This document shows, in pieces, positions 46,419 through 55,178 of a stretch of 64,000 nucleotides of DNA. The translations under genes and the position numbers were made by a program. The stretch spans positions 1-64,000 of the forward strand of contig NZ_JBQCJW010000007.1 of assembly GCF_051967575.1 (NCBI RefSeq). The letters run 5' to 3'. Numbering within the stretch: position 1 is the stretch's first letter; every line of letters starts with the position of its first letter. The notes beneath the pieces are model-generated. The model worked only from the letters and a program-made list of their open reading frames with translations. It made no database searches and was not told where the DNA came from. The stretch is from Solibacillus silvestris_B (GTDB lineage: Bacteria > Bacillota > Bacilli > Bacillales_A > Planococcaceae).

Positions 46419-46421
46419 ACA
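46402..46421. promoter_or_regulatory. Operator 1 for the GntR regulator
   Basis: TGTATTA, six bases, TAATACA: a perfect 7-bp inverted repeat overlapping the -10. Confidence 0.65.
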
Positions 46422-46467
46422 TTGTGAGGTGTGTATGAAGCACTTAATACATTTTTTTAGCTATAGC

Positions 46468-46485
46468 GTATTAAACCGATAATAC
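46468..46485. promoter_or_regulatory. Operator 2 for the GntR regulator
   Basis: GTATTA, six bases, TAATAC: same half-sites and spacing as operator 1. A TTAATACA half-site lies between the two. Confidence 0.6.
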
Positions 46486-46504
46486 ACGAAAGGAGCTGAC
46501 AATA

Positions 46505-46882
46505 GTGGAAGTGAAGTTCAATAATCGTGATCCTGTGTATGTGCAGGTCATACGGCATTTTAAGGAACAAATTGCGAAAGGTTTTTTAGCGCCCGGACAT
46601 GTGATTCCGTCACGGCGAGAGTTGGCGAACCAGCTCAAAATCAACCCAAATACGGTGCAGCGTGCCTATAAGGAAATGGAGGAGCAACAATTGATTTATA
46701 CAGAAGGAAATATGCCAAGTTGTATTACGAAAGATGAAGCGGTGCTGAAAAGTGTACGCGAAGAATTAATTAGTGAAGCAGTGCAAGTTTTTATAAGTTC
46801 GATTAAATCAATCAATGCGCCACTTCCGGAAGTGATGGAGCTCGTGCAAAAAAAGTATGAGGAGGCTGGGCAGCGTGATTGA
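46505..46882 (+). CDS. GntR family regulator (YtrA-like)
   Basis: This 125-aa protein has the GntR winged helix in residues 8-75 (PSRRELANQLKINPNTVQRAYKEM) and a short C-terminal helical tail, as in the YtrA subfamily that lacks a large ligand domain. GTG start with AAAGGAG 8 bases upstream. It opens an ABC transporter operon and has two palindromic sites in its own promoter region. Relatives repress transporter operons in response to cell-envelope stress; the signal here is unknown. Confidence 0.88.
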   Translation: MEVKFNNRDPVYVQVIRHFKEQIAKGFLAPGHVIPSRRELANQLKINPNTVQRAYKEMEEQQLIYTEGNMPSCITKDEAVLKSVREELISEAVQVFISSIKSINAPLPEVMELVQKKYEEAGQRD

Positions 46883-47561
46883 AGTAAAAAATGTCTTTAA
46901 AAAATACAAGAAAAAGCAAGTATTAAAAGATATGAGCTTCACGGCTGAAAAAGGGCAAATTACATGTTTGATTGGTATCAATGGTGCAGGGAAAACGACG
47001 ATTATGAAATCGATAATGGCGCTTACACCGATTGACCGCGGCGAAATATTAATAGATGGGCAAAAGATTTCGAAGGATGCATACGAAAAAATTACGTACA
47101 TCCCTGATCGTTTAACGATGATGCCGAACTATACGATTGCGCAAAGCTTCGAATTTATGGCCGATTTTTACAAAACATGGAATGAGCAGCGCGCAACAGA
47201 GCTTCTTGCCTTTTTCAAACTTGAGGCAAACGATAAAATTTCAAGCTTATCAAAAGGGAATGCGGCAAAGGTAAATTTACTGCTCGGTTTAGCATTGGAT
47301 GTGGATTACATACTGATGGATGAGCCATTTTCAGGAATCGATATTTTCTCGCGCGAGCAGATTGCCGATGTTTTCACAAGTCATTTGATCGAAAATCGCG
47401 GCGTCATTATTACGACACATGAAATTAGTGATATCGAGCATTTAATCGATAAGGCGGTGCTTATTGGCAATGGCACGGTATTAACGGAAATGGATGTTGA
47501 GCATGTACGCGAAACTGAAGGGAAATCGGTCGTTGATGTCATGCGGGAGGTGTATGTATGA
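46875..47561 (+). CDS. ABC transporter ATP-binding protein
   Basis: This 228-aa protein has Walker A GINGAGKTT (34-42), signature-like LSKGN and Walker B YILMDEPF. A GTG at 46875 overlaps the regulator stop by 8 bases and lies about 10 bases from AGGAGG, so it is preferred to the earlier frame start. It partners the permease whose gene overlaps it by 4 bases. Confidence 0.88.
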   Translation: MIEVKNVFKKYKKKQVLKDMSFTAEKGQITCLIGINGAGKTTIMKSIMALTPIDRGEILIDGQKISKDAYEKITYIPDRLTMMPNYTIAQSFEFMADFYKTWNEQRATELLAFFKLEANDKISSLSKGNAAKVNLLLGLALDVDYILMDEPFSGIDIFSREQIADVFTSHLIENRGVIITTHEISDIEHLIDKAVLIGNGTVLTEMDVEHVRETEGKSVVDVMREVYV

Positions 47562-48385
47562 TGAATAATTATATAAAACTCGTCAATTTTGAAGTGAAGC
47601 GATTTTGGAAAATTTTTGCGACGCTAGTCATTGTTGTCGCCCTCGCACAAATGATCGGTGCGGTCCTCAATTCATTTTCTTTCAATAGTAGAGCAAAGGA
47701 AATAATGATAAAGAATCAGATTTCGGAAAGCGAATATGTTTTCGAGTATGGCGGGTACTCACTCCGCAACTTTCTTAACTCGGAATATTTTGTGCTCTCT
47801 ATCATGTTTGCAGCAACAGTGCTCATCATTTACGTATTTTTCATTTGGTACCGAGATTGGCTGGGCAAGTCATCGATTATCTACCGTTTATTAATGCTGC
47901 CGACTGAACGGCGCAATGTGTATTTTGCAAAGCTGACGGCGATTTTACTTTTCGTCCTGTGCCTTGTCGGTGTGCAAATTATTTTACTGGAAGTCGTGGA
48001 GCAAATCATCCGGTCAATCATACCTGGGCAACTGCGCGAAGACGTGGGGATATTCTATACGTATTCCAACGAGCTGTTAACGATATTGTATCCGGAGACA
48101 CTTTTACAATTCGTGCTGACTTACGGGCTGGGGATGACTATAGTAGCGATCGTCTTCACGGCCATTTTATTTGAACGAAGCTATCATTTAAAAGGTATTT
48201 TCATTGCAGTGCTATATAGTGCGGTTTCAATCTTCATCATTGCGATTCCGGCTATTTTACAAAGCATTACGCATTATTTTTACAATAATGAACTGATTCT
48301 GATGACAGTAGTAAGCAGTATTTTAGCGTTGGGATTTGCCATTTATATGGCAAACTATTTATTGAAACGAAAAATCAACGTGTAG
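47558..48385 (+). CDS. ABC-2-like permease
   Basis: This 275-aa membrane protein has about six hydrophobic segments (near 17-35, 80-100, 130-150, 190-215, 225-245, 255-272). It overlaps the ATPase gene by ATGA. It should be the membrane channel of the exporter. Substrate unknown. Confidence 0.85.
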   Translation: MMNNYIKLVNFEVKRFWKIFATLVIVVALAQMIGAVLNSFSFNSRAKEIMIKNQISESEYVFEYGGYSLRNFLNSEYFVLSIMFAATVLIIYVFFIWYRDWLGKSSIIYRLLMLPTERRNVYFAKLTAILLFVLCLVGVQIILLEVVEQIIRSIIPGQLREDVGIFYTYSNELLTILYPETLLQFVLTYGLGMTIVAIVFTAILFERSYHLKGIFIAVLYSAVSIFIIAIPAILQSITHYFYNNELILMTVVSSILALGFAIYMANYLLKRKINV

Positions 48386-48400
48386 AGGAGGGGAAAATGG

Positions 48401-49567
48401 ATGAAAAAATATTGGCAATTGCTTGTTATTGCGGGGATTATCGCTGCAACAATTAGTGTCCACTATATACAAGTCGCAAGCGCTACAAAGCAAAATTACA
48501 ATTTTACGTTTGAAAATATTTCCGGGGATGATAAATATATAGATTCGCTTGTAATTGAAGCAAATGTTGAAAATCGAATGATGCATCATTCCGTCGTTAT
48601 CAAAAAAGATGAAACAATGACGTTGGGCCGTTACCATTATCGGTATATCCCTGAACAATTCCAGCAGATGATCGACAAACATAAAAATTTCATGCGCGGA
48701 AAAGGGTTCAATACAAATAACTATTTTGAGGACGATACGAAGCTTATTTATGTAGAGGAACCTAGCGGAACATGGGAACTGAGCGAAGGGGACCCATATT
48801 CTTATCATATCGATCTATTGGATAAAGCAAATAATAAGAAAGTCTCGTTTGAAGTCCAGTCTGAGATGAAGAACAAATTAAACTGGATGAGCATTATTAA
48901 TATTGCTGTTGTAAACAATGAAATGAAGCTATTTGAAAGGCATGTAAAAAATAATGGCGATGAGGAATTTTATGTCGTCATTATTGATTTGAAGAAACAG
49001 CAACTACTGAGTGAAAGCCTGATTGATACTGTGACAAGTGGTGAAAACATAGGAAAGAGTTTTGAGCTTTATAATTCATATTATAATTTAGCGCAGGAAA
49101 AATATAATGTATATGCATTAACTTCCTATGATGCTAAAAAAGAAGAGTTCAATATTATTTCCCGTAAGGTCAGCGTGCTGAATATGGAGACAAATGAAGT
49201 GAGCCCGATTCAATTGCCGGAAGGTGTAGAGTATGAAATGCAAAGCGCTGTAGTGGATAATAATTATTTCATTCCGGTGTATATAACAGATACAGACACG
49301 ATGATTTACCGGTATAATATCGGGCAGCAAAGATGGCTTGACCCGATCAGCGTACCGCATCCTGTTGCAATCACGAAACCTTTATCAAACAACATCGGTG
49401 CGCAAAACGGCAAGCTATATGTAATGAATGAAACGGAAAAAGACAATATACTTCAAATTTTCGATATTGAAAGTGGTACAACATTATATGAAGGTATTCT
49501 TTCAACAAAAAATGAAAACGAAAACTATCATATTTGGGCGTCGCGTTTTTATGAAATAGCAGAGTAA
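48401..49567 (+). CDS. Membrane-anchored extracytoplasmic protein of the ABC operon
   Basis: This 388-aa protein has an N-terminal signal-anchor segment (about 4-24, no lipobox Cys) and a long beta-rich exterior with repeats of aromatic/strand patterns compatible with a beta-propeller. AGGAGG lies upstream of the ATG, 15 bases after the permease. It is probably the surface partner of the transporter. No family was recognised. Confidence 0.75.
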   Translation: MKKYWQLLVIAGIIAATISVHYIQVASATKQNYNFTFENISGDDKYIDSLVIEANVENRMMHHSVVIKKDETMTLGRYHYRYIPEQFQQMIDKHKNFMRGKGFNTNNYFEDDTKLIYVEEPSGTWELSEGDPYSYHIDLLDKANNKKVSFEVQSEMKNKLNWMSIINIAVVNNEMKLFERHVKNNGDEEFYVVIIDLKKQQLLSESLIDTVTSGENIGKSFELYNSYYNLAQEKYNVYALTSYDAKKEEFNIISRKVSVLNMETNEVSPIQLPEGVEYEMQSAVVDNNYFIPVYITDTDTMIYRYNIGQQRWLDPISVPHPVAITKPLSNNIGAQNGKLYVMNETEKDNILQIFDIESGTTLYEGILSTKNENENYHIWASRFYEIAE

Positions 49568-49640
49568 TCTAAAATTAAACAATAAGTGCTGCAGCTCAAT
49601 GGATTAGGCTACCAACGAATTATCCTTGAGGTTGTATCGG

Positions 49641-49683
49641 AAATCCCACTATTTTTTCAAGGAGAAAAGAAAGTGGGATTTTT
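49641..49683 (+). terminator. Terminator of the GntR-ABC operon
   Basis: AAATCCCACT pairs with AGTGGGATTT around a 21-base loop, followed by TTTG. Confidence 0.6.
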
Positions 49684-49858
49684 GCTATTATTCTTTTACA
49701 ATCGTTAATTTTCTTCGATCGGTGTACGCGCTCTTGCTAAAGGCATTTTTTTCGTTTAGTGATTATTTAAATATTGTAAAGTTTTGTAAATTTATGCTTG
49801 GAATAATATGTTTTTTGCTATGATTATCGATATTCGAGAGTCGACGAAAGGTGAAAAA

Positions 49859-51058
49859 ATGGAGCAATTGATAAAAAGTGAAAAAAGTTACGTTAAGTCA
49901 TTAATTGAAATATTTGCAGTATCCACTAAATTAGGTTTTACATCATTTGGCGGGCCGATTGCGCATTTAGGGTATTTTCATGAAGAATATGTCCGGAGAA
50001 GAAAATGGCTTGATGAAAAAAGTTATGCTGACTTAGTGGCGCTGTGTCAATTTTTACCGGGTCCTGCAAGCAGTCAAGTAGGAATTGGAATAGGCGTGAT
50101 GCGGGCGGGTGTAATAGGGGGTATTGTTTCTTTTTTAGGCTTTACGATGCCGTCCGTTGCAGCTCTCATAATATTTGCTTTAGTTGTTCAAGGCCTAGAT
50201 GTGAGTGATACAGGTTTGATTCATGGGCTGAAAATAGTAGCGGTCGCTGTTGTAGCACATGCGATTTTAGGAATGGCCCAAAAATTAACACCGGATATCC
50301 AAAGGAAAACAATTGCCCTCATTGCCATAGTCGTTATGTTATTATGGCAAACCGCTTATGCTCAAATTGGAATAATTATTTTAGCGGCGTTCATTGGCTT
50401 CTTATTGTATCGACAAGAGAAGGAAGATTCCGTGGAGGGAGCAATTTTTCCGATCAGCCGAGGGTTTGCTGCAAGTTGTTTAGCAATATTCTTTGCTTTA
50501 CTGATTCTTCTTCCAATAGTAAGAGAAGTGACTTCCATGCATTGGGTCGCTCTATTTGATAGCTTTTATCGTTCTGGCTCACTAGTATTTGGAGGCGGGC
50601 ATGTTGTATTGCCATTGCTTGAACGAGAATTTATACCGGGTGGTTCGTTGAGTGAAGAGGCATTTCTAGCAGGATATGGCGTAACCCAAGCAGTACCGGG
50701 GCCGCTATTTACATTTGCTGCCTACATAGGCACAGTGATGAATGGATGGACAGGAGGTATACTGGCAACGGTGGCCATATTTTTACCCGCATTTTTATTG
50801 ATTTTAGGGACACTTCCTTTTTGGGATAGCCTCCGTCGTCTTTCAAAAGTGAAAGGTGCGCTCATGGGGGTAAACGCAGCGGTTGTAGGCATATTAATTT
50901 CCGCTTTTTATGAGCCGATTTGGACGAGTTCAATCTTCACGCCAATGGACTTTGCTTTAGCAGCTATTTTATTTGGCATGCTCACTTTTTGGAAATTGGC
51001 TCCTTGGATGATCGTTGTGTCAGGGGCTATAGGTGGAATGCTTATGTCGGTTATTTAA
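49859..51058 (+). CDS. chrA: Chromate transporter family protein ChrA
   Basis: This 399-aa protein has two homologous halves with the CHR family motifs FGGP...YLDE-like SFGGPIAHLGYFHEEY and SLVFGGGHVVLPLLEREF, each followed by PGP (FLPGPASSQ and AVPGPLFT). About 10-12 membrane segments. Full-length ChrA exports chromate using proton or sulfate gradients; some homologues have other anions. AAAGGTG precedes ATG 49859. It is a single gene. Confidence 0.9.
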   Translation: MEQLIKSEKSYVKSLIEIFAVSTKLGFTSFGGPIAHLGYFHEEYVRRRKWLDEKSYADLVALCQFLPGPASSQVGIGIGVMRAGVIGGIVSFLGFTMPSVAALIIFALVVQGLDVSDTGLIHGLKIVAVAVVAHAILGMAQKLTPDIQRKTIALIAIVVMLLWQTAYAQIGIIILAAFIGFLLYRQEKEDSVEGAIFPISRGFAASCLAIFFALLILLPIVREVTSMHWVALFDSFYRSGSLVFGGGHVVLPLLEREFIPGGSLSEEAFLAGYGVTQAVPGPLFTFAAYIGTVMNGWTGGILATVAIFLPAFLLILGTLPFWDSLRRLSKVKGALMGVNAAVVGILISAFYEPIWTSSIFTPMDFALAAILFGMLTFWKLAPWMIVVSGAIGGMLMSVI

Positions 51059-51146
51059 TAGAATTAAATATAAAACAGCGCTTCATTAGCTGCGCACTTT
51101 ACAGAGTATCGTATATATGCCGGGCTGATAAAATAAAAAAGAATTG

Positions 51147-51186
51147 GAAAAGGTGTCCAAGAAGCCATTCTTGAACACCTTTTTCC
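51147..51186. terminator. Bidirectional terminator between chrA and the ABC-F gene
   Basis: GGAAAAGGTGTCCAAGAA pairs with TTCTTGAACACCTTTTTCC around a 4-base loop; strong T-runs on both strands. Confidence 0.9.
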
Positions 51187-51190
51187 CCTG

Positions 51191-52648
51191 CTAATATGGT
51201 CTGATTTCCACTATCTTTGCAGCAATCGTCTTTACAAATGACGCATCATGCTCGACAAAAAACAGTGTCGGCCTGTAGCGTGCGATCATCGTCTCAATTT
51301 GCTGCTGATTAAAAACATCCAAATAATTCAGCGGCTCATCCCAAATGTAAAACTCGGCAGGGAGCCCGAGCGACTTCGCAAATTCCACCTTCTTCTGCTG
51401 TCCATTGCTCATGCTTTCGATCGGTACGTTAAAAATATCTCGGCCAAAGCCCAAAATGCGCAGATTGTTGAGAAATAATGTGTAATCAATGCTGTGCTCA
51501 AAGGCAAAATCCTTCACAGTGCCTTTATTATTGTCATGATTTTGACGAATGGCGCTCATGCTAAGTCCTTGTGGAAGCTTGATTTCACCGTGAACTTCAC
51601 CTGCAAAAGAGCCTAGCAAATAGTTTAATAGCGATGTTTTCCCGCTGCCGTTCGGGCCGATTAATGCCACTTGTTCACCTTGGAAAATATCGAATGTAAT
51701 CGGGTGGAACAATGGCTTTCCATCATAGCTCAGTGTAAAGTTTTTCATGCGCAGCACTGGATTGCGGTGGCTGGACTGGCAGTTGATCGTCAAATCGCTT
51801 ACCGTTTCAATATTTTTTAGCAGCTTTGTTTTTTCCTCGATTTTTTCGCTTGTGCGTTTTTCAATTGCTTTGGCGCGTTTATTCATGCGTTTCGCGATCG
51901 CATTTCCGAACGGGTCATTGCCTGATGGTTTTTCCCGCTGTGTAGCCCAGTCGGATTTTTCCCGAGCCGTTTTTTGCAGGCGGTCGATTTCGGATTTCAG
52001 TGAGCGATTTTGTTCTAGCTCGAAGTCGTCTTGAAGCTTCTTTTGCTGTTCATATGTTGTGAAGTCGCCTTTATAGAGCTTCACATCACTTTTTTCAATA
52101 ACTAAAATATGATCAACCACTTCATCGACAAATGCCCGGTCATGGCTGACAACGATAAAGCCTTTTTTCTTCTTTAAATAATTCGCGACCGTTGCGCGTG
52201 CTTTCATATCTAAGTGATTTGTCGGTTCATCAAGCAAAGGGAAGCGATTTTCCTCGCAAAATAGCGCGGCAAGAAGCACCTTAGTTTGCTCGCCACCGGA
52301 TAATTGCTCAAAAGGCTGCCATAACATTGCTTTATCCAGTCCGAGCAGCTGGCATTCACGCTCCAGTTTCCATAATTCCACCGCCATTACTTCCTCAATT
52401 GCATAATAAGTAATATTTTTCGGATCGCGAATTATTTGAGGGAAATAGACAAATTCCTCATCACTCGAAATCGTTCCGCTATACGGCAATTTATTCATAA
52501 ATAAATTCAGCAATGTCGTTTTTCCGCGGCCGTTGCGCCCAATCAAACCAAGTTTCCACGAGTGATCGAGCGTCAAATTGACATCTTCGAACAATAGTTC
52601 ATCCAGCGTATCATAACTAAAAGTCAGGTTTTTCATTTCAATCGGCAT
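51191..52648 (-). CDS. ABC-F ribosomal protection protein, Lsa-like
   Basis: This 485-aa protein has two ABC ATPase domains without membrane segments: Walker A GRNGRGKTT (37-45) and GPNGSGKTS, signature LSGGEQ and MSNGQQ, Walker B FPLLDEP and FYIWDEP, joined by a long charged linker (about 200-285). The opening and the IWDEPLNYLDVFNQQQ segment are very like Lsa(A), which protects ribosomes from lincosamides, streptogramin A and pleuromutilins. ATG 52648 follows GGAGG; a TTG 15 bases earlier is in frame. The attenuator-like leader supports antibiotic induction. Spectrum unproven. Confidence 0.88.
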   Translation of the reverse strand: MPIEMKNLTFSYDTLDELLFEDVNLTLDHSWKLGLIGRNGRGKTTLLNLFMNKLPYSGTISSDEEFVYFPQIIRDPKNITYYAIEEVMAVELWKLERECQLLGLDKAMLWQPFEQLSGGEQTKVLLAALFCEENRFPLLDEPTNHLDMKARATVANYLKKKKGFIVVSHDRAFVDEVVDHILVIEKSDVKLYKGDFTTYEQQKKLQDDFELEQNRSLKSEIDRLQKTAREKSDWATQREKPSGNDPFGNAIAKRMNKRAKAIEKRTSEKIEEKTKLLKNIETVSDLTINCQSSHRNPVLRMKNFTLSYDGKPLFHPITFDIFQGEQVALIGPNGSGKTSLLNYLLGSFAGEVHGEIKLPQGLSMSAIRQNHDNNKGTVKDFAFEHSIDYTLFLNNLRILGFGRDIFNVPIESMSNGQQKKVEFAKSLGLPAEFYIWDEPLNYLDVFNQQQIETMIARYRPTLFFVEHDASFVKTIAAKIVEIRPY

Positions 52649-52755
52649 AGTGCATACCTCCAATTTTTTCGTTTGAAAGTATACGCATTTTCCCGCTTAA
52701 AGAACACAATAGTGCGAAAGGATAGATAATCTTGAGCATGCTATTAAATTTTATC

Positions 52756-52789
52756 CAAAAAAATCCTCCCGAAATTGTTCGGAAGGATT
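52756..52789 (-). terminator. Attenuator terminator in the ABC-F leader
   Basis: On the minus strand, AATCCTTCCGAA and TTCGGGAGGATT form a stem (one mismatch) with a 4-base loop and a T-run, about 110 bases before the ABC-F start. AGGATTAG further upstream (plus 52849-52856) is perfectly complementary to the first arm (plus 52784-52791), offering an alternative antiterminator pairing. Confidence 0.7.
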
Positions 52790-52882
52790 AGCATTCATAC
52801 GTAAATAAGCCTCTGTAAAGGCATATAAGGTAATGAAAAATGGACAGACTAATCCTATTTTAAGTGAAAATGCGTATACATT

Positions 52883-52918
52883 TTACGTGTAAAATAGAAT
52901 TATATTTCCATCAGCCAT
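52883..52918 (-). CDS. Putative leader peptide of the ABC-F attenuator (11 aa)
   Basis: ATG follows AAGGGA with about 6-base spacing and encodes MADGNIILFYT, stopping before the antiterminator arm. A second mini-ORF (MPLQRLIYV, 52795-52824) lacks a ribosome site. Short leader peptides commonly drive antibiotic-responsive attenuation of ABC-F genes. Confidence 0.45.
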   Translation of the reverse strand: MADGNIILFYT

Positions 52919-52946
52919 TCATCATCCCTTCAAATAAGTTAGTGCT

Positions 52947-52975
52947 ATTATGGCATAGCTGCACTGAATTTTCAA
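52947..52975 (-). promoter_or_regulatory. Promoter of the ABC-F leader transcript
   Basis: On the minus strand, TTGAAA and CATAAT with a 17-base spacer, about 300 bases upstream of the ABC-F start. Confidence 0.6.
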
Positions 52976-53032
52976 ATGATTTCGCATCATCGGTTTATGC
53001 AGGGTTTTGCGTTCTGTGTTTTATTCAGGCGT

Positions 53033-53842
53033 CTATACTATATAAATATAATGAGAATGAATCCAGCCTGATGCGGATGTATACTTTTCTGCTCTTAATA
53101 AATGGGCATAAAGTGTAAACATGAATTTTTTAATATTCCACTGCATGCGGTAATATTTTAATCCATCATCATATTTGTAGTGATGAAGCTTCTCTAGCCA
53201 ATTGATCAAGCCGTCTTCAGTAAGCCCCCTATCAAATAATGCGTCAATGACAGGCATCATCCGTTCGTCTTCTTCGTCGATATATGCGTAATCGGTACAT
53301 AAACATTTTTTTAATATTGTAAGTATATCATCTGTTGTAGCTATATTTGAAAATAGGGGATGCGAGACAGCACGCGCGAGTAAATCACTGCCATGTGCAA
53401 CACTATGCGCCCAGCCTTTGTTTTCAATATAGCCGCGGTAATCATGCTCAAACTTTAAATATTGAATGCTTTTAGTGAGTACATGAGATGCCAAATCTTC
53501 CTTTAAAAATGGTTTGCTGCAGTCTTTATATAAAACTAGCTGAATGGCAAGCGCTGAAAATGAGCGGGTTAATACCGCATCGCCTTGCTGTTCATGGATG
53601 TCGAAAAACAGATGCTCGTCATCGCTGCATGTTTCCGCAATTTTGATAAGCTGTGTATTGGATAGATGATCATTTAATATGAGCTCACAAAAACCGCCAT
53701 AAATTAATGTATCGCGAATATATGTATCGGTGCTTCCGATATGTTCGAGCATAAAAGTTAACAGGGAATCTGCTTGCTCTAGTTGTAAGTTCGTTAATTT
53801 CTTTTCATGAATATGCTTTAAGATTGAGATAGAATCGTTCAT
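53033..53842 (-). CDS. DUF2785 family protein
   Basis: This 269-aa protein is all-helical with features of DUF2785: RDTLIYGGFCELIL near the N-terminus, SFSALAIQLVL, and the hallmark DYRGYIENKGWAHSVAHGSDLL. Function unknown; no catalytic set recognised. It lies 9 bases after a GNAT gene, with AGGAGAG upstream, so the two form an operon. Confidence 0.8.
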   Translation of the reverse strand: MNDSISILKHIHEKKLTNLQLEQADSLLTFMLEHIGSTDTYIRDTLIYGGFCELILNDHLSNTQLIKIAETCSDDEHLFFDIHEQQGDAVLTRSFSALAIQLVLYKDCSKPFLKEDLASHVLTKSIQYLKFEHDYRGYIENKGWAHSVAHGSDLLARAVSHPLFSNIATTDDILTILKKCLCTDYAYIDEEDERMMPVIDALFDRGLTEDGLINWLEKLHHYKYDDGLKYYRMQWNIKKFMFTLYAHLLRAEKYTSASGWIHSHYIYIV

Positions 53843-53851
53843 TTTACTCTC

Positions 53852-54718
53852 CTATACTTGTAGTATATAGCTCCAAAGTGCATCTCGCTTATGGAAGCCG
53901 GTTTTATAATAAAGGCTATTCGCTTCGGCGTTCGTATTATTTACCGTTAAAGTAACTTGTGTAATTGCTTCATTCAAAAAAATAATTGTTAATGCCTCGT
54001 TTAAAAGCTGTTTGCCAAGGCCTTGCCCGCGATACTCCGGCGCGATCGCAATGAATTCCAGATGTGTGGAGTGAAGTGCATCATCCATTTCAAAGTAGGC
54101 ATAGCCTTTAACTGATTGGTTTTCCTTCAAAACAATAAGCTGATGCTGATTATGTTGGAGTTTTTCCGTAATTGTTTCGGCCGGGTAGTATGCATTCGGA
54201 AAAGCATGTGAATGAATGGCTGCAAATTGCGGAAAATCCTGTTCGTTATATGGCTCGCTTAATATTGCTTCTACCGGCTGGAATGTTTCTTTCGTTAAAC
54301 GTAAATACAAATGCTCACCCGACTTTTTGCTATGAAGAGTTTCCATAAATTTTTGCTGGAATGAATTTTCTTCATTGATAAAAAACAGAATTTCTTTTAA
54401 CGGTCCAAGCCTAGCAGTTGCAAAATGCCATAACTTTAACTGTCTTTCGATATTTTGCCCACTGGAAAAAGGCCCCCATACTTCGGCGATCCCATCGTAA
54501 ATATCAAAGCCGACGAGTTCGGTAATTTCATTGGCGCTACGTGATACGAAAATAATCGCTTGATCACCTTCTGTAAAATCCTCAAGCAAATCCCGCAAAA
54601 TATCTGCTTTATCTGTACCACAGTAGCCGATATGGAATTTTTTGTTTGTATTTAGCGCCGCAATAAAAGCAGCCGCTTCGTCCAATTGATCGATTGTCAG
54701 TTGTTCAAAAGTTGTCAT
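53852..54718 (-). CDS. GNAT family acetyltransferase
   Basis: This 288-aa protein has a C-terminal GNAT domain (about 155-288) with acetyl-CoA loop EYRGQGLGKQLL and NNTNAEANSLYYKTGF. The N-terminal 150 residues form a degenerate second GNAT-like half (QAIIFVSRSANEITELVGF). AGGAG is 7 bases before the ATG. It starts a two-gene operon with the DUF2785 gene. Substrate unknown. Confidence 0.85.
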   Translation of the reverse strand: MTTFEQLTIDQLDEAAAFIAALNTNKKFHIGYCGTDKADILRDLLEDFTEGDQAIIFVSRSANEITELVGFDIYDGIAEVWGPFSSGQNIERQLKLWHFATARLGPLKEILFFINEENSFQQKFMETLHSKKSGEHLYLRLTKETFQPVEAILSEPYNEQDFPQFAAIHSHAFPNAYYPAETITEKLQHNQHQLIVLKENQSVKGYAYFEMDDALHSTHLEFIAIAPEYRGQGLGKQLLNEALTIIFLNEAITQVTLTVNNTNAEANSLYYKTGFHKRDALWSYILQV

Positions 54719-55129
54719 TGTAAAACTCCTATTCTTTTTGTTAGCGATGAATTAAAAGTTTTTGCTGTTATTTTTTTAAAGAAAGTTACTAAAATTGCGA
54801 AAATGAAAACGATGGTGCTGTTTATTATCAAATAAGAAGGCGAGCAGCAATATGATAAAAGCCCATAAGTATTATAAATAGACTGATCATTTCGCGATAT
54901 GGGCCAGAGTTCAACATTTAGCTTAAAATTTTTCACTTTAAGTCAATATAACAGGGATTTTCTTGAAGATATATGTACAAATTCGTGATTGGCACTATTA
55001 CAGTTAACTTTTATATGGAACATTATAGCAAAAATGTATGGAAGTGTGGTTTCTCTTGTAAGAAGAAATTTTTACAGATAAACCGATATCTCTTTTGTTT
55101 ATAAAATGATTGATATAAATTGAACTTTG
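54719..55129. other. AT-rich gene-poor stretch
   Basis: A 73-codon minus-strand frame (54715-54936) starts from GTG without any ribosome site and is not called. No other gene or structured RNA was recognised. Confidence 0.5.
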
Positions 55130-55158
55130 TTTACAAATAAATAAACGTATAGTATAAA
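55130..55158 (+). promoter_or_regulatory. Promoter of the DUF2087 regulator operon
   Basis: TTTACA (55130-55135), 17-base spacer, TATAAA (55153-55158). Transcription would begin after the first in-frame ATG, supporting the TTG start at 55179. Confidence 0.6.
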
Positions 55159-55178
55159 TGTTTGTGGAGGTGGTTAAT

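Noticed and set aside
52795..52824. Second mini-ORF (MPLQRLIYV) in the ABC-F leader
   Set aside because: Lacks a ribosome site; the 11-codon ORF is the better leader.
54715..54936. 73-codon minus-strand ORF overlapping the GNAT start
   Set aside because: GTG start without a ribosome site and AT-rich composition.
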